From Acidobacteriota bacterium (lineage in GTDB: Bacteria > Actinomycetota > Acidimicrobiia > Acidimicrobiales > UBA8190): a DNA stretch of 5,834 nucleotides. The notes beneath the pieces were generated by a model. It did not search any database, was not told where the DNA came from, and saw only the letters and a list, made by a program, of their open reading frames with translations. The position numbers were made by a program, and so were the translations under genes. The stretch covers positions 1 through 5,834 of the forward strand of contig JAGWNV010000176.1 of NCBI GenBank assembly GCA_028872975.1, read 5' to 3'. Shown one piece after another: positions 1 to 5,502 of the stretch. Position 1 is the stretch's first letter; each line of letters opens with the position of its first letter.

Positions 1-248
1 GGTGCTCCTGCCCCTCGGGGTCCACGGGCCCAAGCTGGGGGACCTCACCTACGGGGTCATCTGGGCCATGGTGGCCGTGACCCTGGTCGTCCTCACCGGG
101 TGGGCGGGGCAGATCTCGATCGCGCAGTTCAGCTTCGTCGGGGTGGGGGCCTACGCCGTCGGGCACCTGGCCGGCTCCCACGGGGGGAACTTCGTCTTGG
201 CGGCGTTGGCGGGGATGGCCATCGCCGTGCCCCTCGGCGTCCTCGTGG
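1..248 (+). repeat. Direct repeat copy 1 (LivM N-terminal segment), possibly continuing upstream
   Basis: Aligns without gaps to 583-830, offset 582 bp, which is 194 codons, so the frame is kept. By eye there are 15 mismatches in 248 bases (about 94% identity). They fall in 14 codons and all are silent. Fourteen are C/G exchanges and one is T/C. Identity stops abruptly after 248, where this copy passes into LivH-like sequence. The 5' end of the repeat cannot be seen because the window begins inside it. Confidence 0.95.
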
Positions 249-1552
249 TCCTCGCCTCGATCACACCGGCGGTGATCGGGCGGCTCGTCAGCTTCCCCTG
301 GGCCTTCGGCGGGGCCCTCGGGATCGGGGTGCTCACGAGCGTGCTGCACAAGTGGAGCAACTCGGGGACGGTGGCGAACGTCGAGTCCTCCATCCCCTGG
401 CTGCTGCTCTTCGTCGTCCTCATCGTGCTCGGCGGTCAGCTCAAGGAGGCGGGCCTGTCGGTGCGCCCCATGGCCGCCTCCTCGGCGCCCGACACCGCCG
501 GCGCCGAGGCCGACGAGCGCGCCGAGGGCACCGACCGGGCCCGGCGATCGGCCGGTATCGGGGTGGCCGGGTTCGTGGTGGCGGTGCTCCTGCCCCTCGG
601 GGTCCACGGGCCCAAGCTGGGGGACCTCACCTACGGCGTCATCTGGGCCATGGTGGCGGTGACCCTGGTGGTGCTCACCGGGTGGGCGGGGCAGATCTCG
701 ATCGCCCAGTTCAGCTTCGTGGGGGTGGGGGCCTACGCCGTCGGGCACCTGGCGGGGTCCCACGGGGGGAACTTCGTCCTCGCCGCCTTGGCCGGGATGG
801 CCATCGCCGTGCCCCTCGGGGTCCTGGTGGGGCTCCCCTCGCTCCGGTTGAAGGGCCTCTACCTGGCCCTCGCCACCCTCGCCTTCGCCCTCATCATGGA
901 CGGTGTCGTGTTCAACTCGGTGGGGGTCTCCGGCGGCCTCACCGGCCTGCTCGACCCCCGGCCCAGGATCGCCGGCATCTCCTTCGCCACGGCCGCCCCC
1001 CTCTACGAGCTCTGCCTGTGGATCCTCGGGGCCGTGCTCCTGGGCGCCTTCCTCCTGAGCCGTGGGCCGGTGGGCCGGCGGCTGCTCATCCTGCGGGACT
1101 CCCCGCTCGCCGCCTCGACGCTCGGGGTCAACCTCACCGTCACCCGACTGGTGGCCTTCGCCGCCTGTGGCGTGGTGGCGTCGCTGGCCGGCTCGCTGTA
1201 CGGCGTCTATCTCCAGTCGATCACCCCGTTCGACTTCTCGTGGTCGTGGTCCTTGGAGCTCCTCCTCCTCGTGGTGCTGGGGGGCCGGGCCGTGCTCTCG
1301 GGCGCGGTGGTGGCCGGGCTCGTGTCGACGATCCCGGTGTTCTTCGGGTCGAACCCCAACGTCGGCCACTACATCAGCCTCGGCGTCGCCCTCGGCGTGA
1401 TCGGCCTGGCCCGGAACCCCGAGGGGACGGTGTCGATGTCGGTCCAGGAGGCCAAGCGGACCTTGAGCGTGATGCGCCCGAGGCCCCGCCGGCGCTTCGA
1501 GGTCGGACCGCAGTTGGCGGCGGCCAGGGTGGAGGTGCGAAGTGGCGGCTGA
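2..1552 (+). CDS. livM: Branched-chain amino acid-type ABC importer permease: LivH C-terminal end fused to LivM (5' partial, internal duplication)
   Basis: Inner-membrane channel subunit of a HAAT/Liv-type importer. The frame is open from the window edge, so the true start lies upstream; 516 codons are visible. Residues 1-82 are LivM-type N-terminal sequence (TGWAGQISIAQFSFVGVGAYA). Residues 83-150 look like the end of LivH (VGRL-like IGRLVSFPWAFGGALGIGVL, then a final hydrophobic helix). Residues 151-190 are a hydrophilic Ala/Glu/Arg-rich linker. From residue 195 the 82-residue segment is repeated and then runs on into a normal LivM: GLYLALATLAF helix, GGLTGL motif, and the cytoplasmic coupling segment around residues 358-378 (LRDSPLAASTLGVNL), followed by the last helices and a basic tail. 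LivH-LivM fusion is plausible for actinobacteria; LivM sequence ahead of the LivH end is not normal. The 3' end overlaps the LivG gene by 11 bp. Permease family is confident; transported substrate is unknown. Confidence 0.88.
   Translation: MLLPLGVHGPKLGDLTYGVIWAMVAVTLVVLTGWAGQISIAQFSFVGVGAYAVGHLAGSHGGNFVLAALAGMAIAVPLGVLVVLASITPAVIGRLVSFPWAFGGALGIGVLTSVLHKWSNSGTVANVESSIPWLLLFVVLIVLGGQLKEAGLSVRPMAASSAPDTAGAEADERAEGTDRARRSAGIGVAGFVVAVLLPLGVHGPKLGDLTYGVIWAMVAVTLVVLTGWAGQISIAQFSFVGVGAYAVGHLAGSHGGNFVLAALAGMAIAVPLGVLVGLPSLRLKGLYLALATLAFALIMDGVVFNSVGVSGGLTGLLDPRPRIAGISFATAAPLYELCLWILGAVLLGAFLLSRGPVGRRLLILRDSPLAASTLGVNLTVTRLVAFAACGVVASLAGSLYGVYLQSITPFDFSWSWSLELLLLVVLGGRAVLSGAVVAGLVSTIPVFFGSNPNVGHYISLGVALGVIGLARNPEGTVSMSVQEAKRTLSVMRPRPRRRFEVGPQLAAARVEVRSGG
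249..453 (+). other. LivH-like C-terminal segment inside the permease reading frame
   Basis: About 68 codons that read as the end of a LivH-type permease: an ITPAVIGRLVSFPWAF segment, a Gly-rich helix (GGALGIGVLTSVL), a short loop, and a last hydrophobic helix (IPWLLLFVVLIVLGG). The hydrophilic linker follows to about 570. The LivH core that should precede it is absent from the window; copy 1 of the LivM repeat is there instead. Assignment to LivH rests on family pattern recognition only. Confidence 0.6.
583..830 (+). repeat. Direct repeat copy 2 (LivM N-terminal segment in its expected context)
   Basis: Second copy of the 248-base segment, coding for the same 82 residues as copy 1. Here it is followed by the expected LivM continuation (GLPSLRLKGLYLALATLAF), so this is the copy in natural context. 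It is preceded by a short hydrophobic run (GIGVAGFVVA) that probably begins the first LivM helix. Confidence 0.95.
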
Positions 1553-2315
1553 CACCGGCCCCGTCCTCTCCGCCCGTCAGGTCTCGGTGCGCTTCGGCGG
1601 CCTCCACGCCCTCGAGGACGTCGACCTCGAGGTCGGCGCCGGCCGGGTCACTGGGCTCATCGGCCCCAACGGCGCCGGGAAGACCACGCTGTTCAACGTG
1701 CTCTCCGGGCTCATCCGGCCCGTGGCGGGCACCGTGCACCTCGGCGGCGAGGACGTGACCGGCTGGCCGCCCCATCGCCGGGGCCGAGGCGGGGTGGGCC
1801 GGAGCTTCCAGCGACTCGAGCTCTTCGCCCGCCTGCGGGTCGAGGAGAACCTGGTGGCCGCCTGGGAGTCGGCCCATCCCGGCGCCATCTTCGGCCGGGG
1901 CCGCACCGAGCGCCGCCGGCGGGTGGCCGAGGTGGTCGACCTCCTCGGGCTCGGGCCCATCGCCCGGCGCACCGCCGGGGAGCTCCCCACCGGCCTGGGC
2001 CGGATGGTCGAGCTGGGCCGGGCGCTGTGCACCGATCCCAAGGTGCTCCTCCTCGACGAGCCGAGCTCGGGCCTCGACCACGGGGAGACCAACCAGTTCG
2101 CCGCCGTCCTGCGGCGTCTCGTCGCCGAGACCGGTCCCGCCGGCCGACAGTTGGCGGTGCTCCTCGTCGAGCACGACATGGCCCTCGTGATGGAGGTCTG
2201 CAGCGCCATCACCGTCCTCGACTTCGGCCGCCGCATCGCCTGCGGGACCCCGGCGGAGATCCGGGGCGACGCCGGGGTGCGGGCCGCCTACCTGGGGGAG
2301 TCAGATGTCGCCTGA
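1542..2315 (+). CDS. livG: Branched-chain amino acid-type ABC importer ATPase, LivG-like
   Basis: Cytoplasmic nucleotide-binding subunit that would drive the Liv-type permease by ATP hydrolysis, paired with the LivF-like protein. The protein is 257 residues, the usual LivG length. Walker A is GPNGAGKT at 41-48; the Q-loop glutamine is Q90 (GRSFQRLELF); Walker B is VLLLDEP at 168-174 with catalytic E173; the D-loop is SSGLD at 175-179; the switch histidine is H211 (LLVEHDM). The ABC signature is degenerate: residues 148-153 read LPTGLG instead of LSGGQ, with R154 following, a variant I recall from actinobacterial LivG proteins. The start is GTG at 1542, supported by GGAGGT at 1531-1536 with about 6 nt spacing, and it overlaps the permease gene by 11 bp, so translation is likely coupled. 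The LivF gene overlaps its end, also by 11 bp. Substrate unknown. Confidence 0.95.
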   Translation: MAADTGPVLSARQVSVRFGGLHALEDVDLEVGAGRVTGLIGPNGAGKTTLFNVLSGLIRPVAGTVHLGGEDVTGWPPHRRGRGGVGRSFQRLELFARLRVEENLVAAWESAHPGAIFGRGRTERRRRVAEVVDLLGLGPIARRTAGELPTGLGRMVELGRALCTDPKVLLLDEPSSGLDHGETNQFAAVLRRLVAETGPAGRQLAVLLVEHDMALVMEVCSAITVLDFGRRIACGTPAEIRGDAGVRAAYLGESDVA

Positions 2316-3039
2316 CCCGAGCCGGCTCACCGCCGACGCCCCGGCCGCCCTCGAGATCCGGGGGATCTCGGTCTCCTACGGGGGCATGCGGGCACTGTCG
2401 GACGTCTCCCTCGTCGTGCCCGAAGGGGCGGTGGTGGCCCTCCTCGGCCCCAACGGCGCCGGGAAGAGCACCACCCTGCGTGCCGTGTCGGGCCTGGTCC
2501 GGGCCGACGGCGGGAAGATCCTCGTCCGGGGCATCCCCGTCGAGCGCCGGCCTCCCCACGCCGTCGCCCGTCTCGGCGTCGTCCACGTGCCCGAGGGCCG
2601 GGGGATCTTCCCGTCGCTCACGGTGCAGGAGAACCTCGAGATGTGCCGGTACGCCGTGGGCCGGGACGTCGACCCCGTCTCGGGGGCGGCCGCCATCTTC
2701 CCGGTCCTGGGGGACCGGCTCCGGCAGCTGGCCGGGAGCCTCTCGGGCGGGGAGCAGCAGATGCTGGCCCTGGCCCGGGCCCTGTTGTCGCGACCACGGC
2801 TGCTCATGGTGGACGAGATCTCGATGGGGCTCGCCCCCATCATCGTCCAGCACCTCTTCGACGCCCTGCGCCAGCGGGCCTCGGCCGGCACGAGCCTCCT
2901 GCTCGTCGAGCAGTACATCGACGCCGCCCTCGAGCTCGCCGACTACGTGTACGTGCTCGACAAGGGACGGATCGTCGACGTGGGCGAGCCCGGTGACGTC
3001 CGGCAGGGGGCGCTCGTGTCGGCGTATCTCGGAAGTTGA
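2305..3039 (+). CDS. livF: Branched-chain amino acid-type ABC importer ATPase, LivF-like
   Basis: Second cytoplasmic ATPase of the importer, expected to form a heterodimer with the LivG-like protein under the permease. It has 244 residues, normal for LivF. Walker A is GPNGAGKS at 48-55. The LivF-type Q-loop region is HVPEGRGIFPSLTVQENL at 94-111, with E97 near the usual glutamine position. The signature is canonical, LSGGEQQ at 146-152. Walker B is LLMVDE at 166-171, and the D-loop is SMGLAP at 173-178. The switch position reads LLLVEQY, so Q203 replaces histidine, which is the common LivF state. The start is ATG 2305 with GGGGGAG at 2294-2300 and 4 nt spacing, overlapping livG by 11 bp. The next gene begins after a 17-nt gap with no terminator, so the transcript probably continues. 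Confidence 0.95.
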   Translation: MSPDPSRLTADAPAALEIRGISVSYGGMRALSDVSLVVPEGAVVALLGPNGAGKSTTLRAVSGLVRADGGKILVRGIPVERRPPHAVARLGVVHVPEGRGIFPSLTVQENLEMCRYAVGRDVDPVSGAAAIFPVLGDRLRQLAGSLSGGEQQMLALARALLSRPRLLMVDEISMGLAPIIVQHLFDALRQRASAGTSLLLVEQYIDAALELADYVYVLDKGRIVDVGEPGDVRQGALVSAYLGS

Positions 3040-3044
3040 GGAAT

Positions 3045-3051
3045 GGGGGAG
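3045..3051 (+). promoter_or_regulatory. Ribosome binding site fixing the start of the secreted protein
   Basis: GGGGGAG, 5 nt before ATG 3057. It favours ATG 3057 over the in-frame TTG at 3036, which would overlap the livF stop codon and put seven uncharacteristic residues before the signal peptide. Confidence 0.7.
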
Positions 3052-3056
3052 CGACG

Positions 3057-4544
3057 ATGAGACGGAGGATCCCCGTCGGCAGGCTGGTCGGGGCGACGGT
3101 GCTCGCCTCGGCGGCGGCGGCCGGGCTGGCACCCGCCGCCCACGCCGACAGCGGCGGCGCGGGCGGCACGGGCGGCACGGGCTCGGAGGTGGTGGGCGAG
3201 ACGGTGACGGCGGCGGCCTACCCGGTCCAGTTCGGCTTCGACATCCCCGGGCTCATCCCCTTGCCCAACCAGAACATCGTCGAGGCCGACGTCCCCTTCG
3301 CCCGCACCAGCGTGTCGAGCGGGCCCACGGTGGACTCCCGGGCCGCCCCGTACTACCCGGGGGACATCCTGGCCAGCCTGGGCGGCCTGGAGTCGGAGTT
3401 CCTCCCCCCGCAGCTCCCCAACACGCCGTGGCCCTTCATGGCCGACGCCCAGTACCCGTCCACCGCCTCGGCACCGCCCAGCTCGACCTTCGGCCCCACA
3501 CCCCCCCCGGGACTGCCGGTCTCCCCGATGGCCCTGTCGGGCGTGGCCCACGCGTCGCAGGGGGGCGGCGACGCCGCAGGCACCGTGACCGACCTGGTCG
3601 TGGGACCCGGCATGGGCACCGGTGGGGCCCCGATGCTGGAGGTCGCCTCCGAGCAGGCCACCGACACCGTGACCATCGGCACCGCCACCGTCCAGGCAGC
3701 GGCGGGGTCGGTCCTCAAGACCATCGAGATCGCCGGCATGGTCGACATCAGCGAGCTCACGAGCAACGCCAGGTCGTCCTCCGACGGGACCACCGGCAGC
3801 CCCCAGGCCTCGGTGCACCTCGGCCAAGTCACCGTCGACGGCCAGCAGGCCTACATCGACAACCAGGGCGTCCACGTGGTCGGCAACGGGTCGCCCAACT
3901 CGGGTGTGCCCACCGTGGCGCAGGTGCAGAGCTCCCTCAACGCCACCTTGGCCCAGGACGGTGTCACCATCCGGCTCGTCGACCCCCAGCAGACCGTGAG
4001 CGGTGCCGAGGGGGCGGCCAACACCGGCGGCCTCGTGGTGTCCATCTCGCACGCCTTCAACGTCCCCTTCGTGAACACCGGCGCCCTGACCAACAACGCC
4101 CTGCAGCCGTGCATCCCGACCCAGGACGTCACCGGGCCGCTCGGCAGTCAGGGCCTCGGCAACTTCTGTCTGCCGGCCGGCAATTACACCGCCGTCACCT
4201 CGATCACGTTGGGCTACGCCGACAGCGACGTGAACGCCAACGTGATCCAGGGCCTGGACGGGCTCGGGACCTCCCTGGGAGGCCTCGACAACGGGCTGCC
4301 CGCGTCCGGGACCACCCCAGGCGCCGGCCTCGCCTCGCTCGGCCAGACGTCGCTCGGGAACGTGACGGGCCCGGGGACGGGCGGATCGGGCTCCCCGGCC
4401 GGCGGGAGGAGCGCGTTCAGGTTCCCGATCCGGGGCATCCCGGCTCCGGTGGGATGGGTGATCGTGGGGGCGCTGCTGTGCGTGCTCTTCGCCTATCCGA
4501 TGATGCTCGCCGCCAGGTGGCAATTCCTCGTGGGAAGGAGATGA
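3057..4544 (+). CDS. Secreted protein of unknown function with signal peptide and C-terminal membrane anchor
   Basis: I do not recognise a defined family. The protein has 495 residues. Residues 1-30 form a Sec-type signal peptide: MRRR, a hydrophobic Ala/Leu run, and a likely cleavage site after AHA (28-30). A short GGTGGT linker follows, coded by a repeated 9-bp unit at 3162-3179. The body is rich in Gly, Ser, Thr, Val and Asn, with few charges, as in beta-rich cell-surface proteins. C352 and C371, the only two cysteines of the exported part, may form a disulfide. Residues about 419-452 are a Gly/Ser/Thr/Pro-rich stalk. Residues about 465-486 are a single transmembrane helix ending in a short basic tail (ARWQFLVGRR), so the body should face outside. 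There is no LPXTG sorting motif. The body loosely recalls the actinobacterial choice-of-anchor type surface proteins; this is a weak impression. It lies 17 nt after livF and overlaps the ATGA of the next gene region, so a role near the importer is possible. Confidence 0.85.
   Translation: MRRRIPVGRLVGATVLASAAAAGLAPAAHADSGGAGGTGGTGSEVVGETVTAAAYPVQFGFDIPGLIPLPNQNIVEADVPFARTSVSSGPTVDSRAAPYYPGDILASLGGLESEFLPPQLPNTPWPFMADAQYPSTASAPPSSTFGPTPPPGLPVSPMALSGVAHASQGGGDAAGTVTDLVVGPGMGTGGAPMLEVASEQATDTVTIGTATVQAAAGSVLKTIEIAGMVDISELTSNARSSSDGTTGSPQASVHLGQVTVDGQQAYIDNQGVHVVGNGSPNSGVPTVAQVQSSLNATLAQDGVTIRLVDPQQTVSGAEGAANTGGLVVSISHAFNVPFVNTGALTNNALQPCIPTQDVTGPLGSQGLGNFCLPAGNYTAVTSITLGYADSDVNANVIQGLDGLGTSLGGLDNGLPASGTTPGAGLASLGQTSLGNVTGPGTGGSGSPAGGRSAFRFPIRGIPAPVGWVIVGALLCVLFAYPMMLAARWQFLVGRR
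4533..4540 (+). promoter_or_regulatory. Ribosome binding site that decides the start of the small membrane protein
   Basis: GGAAGGAG directly abuts an ATG at 4541, leaving no spacing, but lies 6 nt before the in-frame ATG at 4547. The second ATG is therefore the better start. The site sits inside the last codons of the secreted-protein gene, which suggests coupled translation. Confidence 0.65.
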
Positions 4545-4546
4545 CG

Positions 4547-5275
4547 ATGGCGAAGTCCTGGGGGGCCACGGTCATGCCGCCCGACACGTCGGCCCGGCGC
4601 GGTGTCGAGGCGCCGCCCGCCGGTGACCGGCAGGTCGGGGGCAACGGGGACCGGAGCTCGCGGTCACCGCTCGACGGTTTGAAGGCCCTCGCCGGCCACC
4701 GGTCGCGCGGCGGGGGCGGAGGTCCGGGGTCGCGCCGGCCCAAGTCGGGCAGCGGCGGGATCGACCTGCGCAACACCTGGCAGGTCCTGGCGGGCTCGAT
4801 CCTCATGCCGCTCGGCGTCGTCTTCATCCTCATGGCGTGGTACGGGGCGGCCCACACCGCCTACGTCCAGCAGCAGATCCCGTACCTGGTGAGCGGGTCC
4901 TTCGCCGGCCTCGGCTGCCTGGTGGTGGGGGGGCTCTTCTACTGGGCCCACTGGCTGTACCGCCTCTACGACCAGGCCGACCTCCACCACGAGGAGCACC
5001 TCCGGGCCATGGAGCAGATGGTCCGGGCCCTCGTCCACGGCGGCCCCGGAGGCGGCGCCCCCGCGGCGCTGTCGAGCCCGGCCGGCCCGGACCAGGCCCA
5101 GGGCGCCTTGGGCGGTCCCGACGGCGACGGCTACGTCGTGACGGCGGCGGGCTCGGTGTACCACCGGTCGGGCTGTCCGGTCGTGGCCCACCACGCCCAG
5201 GGGCTGCGGGCGGTGGGGCCCGGCGAGTTGGCCGTCCTCGAGGCCTGCCGGATCTGCCTGCCGACCGGCCGCTGA
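4547..5275 (+). CDS. Two-helix membrane protein with a C-terminal Cys/His zinc-ribbon-like domain, function unknown
   Basis: 242 residues from ATG 4547, beginning 2 nt after the upstream stop (or overlapping by ATGA if 4541 is used). Residues 1-77 are hydrophilic, Gly/Arg/Pro-rich and basic. Two transmembrane helices follow, at about 78-99 and 113-137, joined by a short loop (AAHTAYVQQQIPY). A charged helical stretch (about 139-163, DQADLHHEEHLRAMEQM) and a Gly/Ala/Pro linker lead to a compact C-terminal domain at 196-242. That domain reads YVVTAAGSVYHRSGCP, then EACRICLPTGR at the end. It resembles the short Ada-like metal-binding modules with pattern TxxGxxYHxxxC...CxxC; likely ligands are H206, C210, C234 and C237. 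The basic N-terminus suggests both ends are cytoplasmic. The same frame stays open far upstream to 2027, but that part is only a shadow of livG, livF and the secreted gene. Function not known; cotranscription with the importer is likely. Confidence 0.85.
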   Translation: MAKSWGATVMPPDTSARRGVEAPPAGDRQVGGNGDRSSRSPLDGLKALAGHRSRGGGGGPGSRRPKSGSGGIDLRNTWQVLAGSILMPLGVVFILMAWYGAAHTAYVQQQIPYLVSGSFAGLGCLVVGGLFYWAHWLYRLYDQADLHHEEHLRAMEQMVRALVHGGPGGGAPAALSSPAGPDQAQGALGGPDGDGYVVTAAGSVYHRSGCPVVAHHAQGLRAVGPGELAVLEACRICLPTGR

Positions 5276-5367
5276 CAGGCCCGGCCCGCCCCCGCCGACG
5301 CCCCCCGCCGCCCTGGTGGGGGCCCTGAGCAGGGTGGACGCCGCCGGGCCGGGGTATGTGACGGCCG

Positions 5368-5391
5368 TGTCAGGGCTGACATCAATGTCAG
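5368..5391 (+). promoter_or_regulatory. Two interlocked palindromes, probable repressor operator for the P450 gene
   Basis: Three half-sites in a row make two perfect inverted repeats sharing the middle one. The first is TGTCAG-GG-CTGACA at 5368-5381. The second is CTGACAT-CA-ATGTCAG at 5376-5391. The dyad centres are 9 bp apart. Dyads of this size near a promoter are typical of TetR- or GntR-type repressors; no regulator gene is in the window, so the binder is unknown. A weaker dyad around ACGGCCGT (5361-5368) touches the left edge. Confidence 0.7.
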
Positions 5392-5404
5392 GAATCGGTA
5401 AGCT
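5376..5404 (+). promoter_or_regulatory. Probable housekeeping-type promoter of the P450 gene
   Basis: CTGACA at 5376-5381 differs by one base from the -35 consensus TTGACA. After a 17-bp spacer, TAAGCT at 5399-5404 fits a TAnnnT -10 box. Transcription would start near 5411, giving a leader of about 90 nt. The -35 box is exactly the half-site shared by both palindromes, so a bound protein should block polymerase. The local sequence is clearly less GC-rich than its surroundings. Confidence 0.55.
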
Positions 5405-5456
5405 TGCGCGACCGGCGGGACGGCCCGGCTGACCCGAGCTCGGCACGGTGGGGGGA

Positions 5457-5475
5457 CCAGCGCCTTCGGCGCTGG
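5457..5475 (+). other. Perfect hairpin in the P450 leader
   Basis: CCAGCGCC-TTC-GGCGCTGG forms an 8-bp stem with a 3-nt loop (or a 7-bp stem with a CTTCG loop). It ends 27 nt before ATG 5503, inside the predicted 5' leader. No T-run follows, so it is not a standard intrinsic terminator. It could stabilise the transcript or be another protein-binding dyad. Confidence 0.6.
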
Positions 5476-5502
5476 CGTGGACGGAAGCGAAAGGAACCCG
5501 TG

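Noticed and set aside
1660..2467. Shared 24-base sequence at 1660-1683 and 2444-2467
   Set aside because: It codes for the Walker A loop in both ATPases; conserved function plus biased codon use explain the identity.
3036..3056. TTG 3036 as start of the secreted protein
   Set aside because: It overlaps the livF stop, has no suitably spaced binding site, and adds residues before a normal signal peptide that starts at ATG 3057.
3162..3179. Tandem 9-bp unit GGCGGCACG as a regulatory repeat
   Set aside because: Only two units, inside the coding sequence, giving a Gly/Gly/Thr linker after the signal peptide.
2943..4523. Long minus-strand open frame of 526 codons opposite the secreted protein
   Set aside because: Its composition is His/Gly/Arg-rich off-frame sequence with no motif. 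The plus strand has a signal peptide, an anchor and good start signals.
2027..4546. Very long plus-strand open frame leading into the small membrane protein gene
   Set aside because: It is an out-of-frame shadow of livG, livF and the secreted gene, rich in Arg, Pro and Gly as expected of GC-rich off-frames. Only the part from 4547 has a ribosome binding site and real protein features.
5246..5275. LPTGR at the C-terminus of the small membrane protein as a sortase signal
   Set aside because: A sorting signal must be followed by a hydrophobic helix and basic tail. Here the protein ends at once, and the motif is part of the CxxC domain. The LPTG in LivG is likewise the ABC signature region.
5300..5323. 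Possible terminator hairpin GCCCCC / GGGGGC after the small membrane protein
   Set aside because: Only 6 bp with a 12-nt loop, no T-run, and many alternative pairings in this C/G-rich stretch. The operon end is more likely Rho-dependent or lies elsewhere. I see no gene or other signal in 5276-5360.
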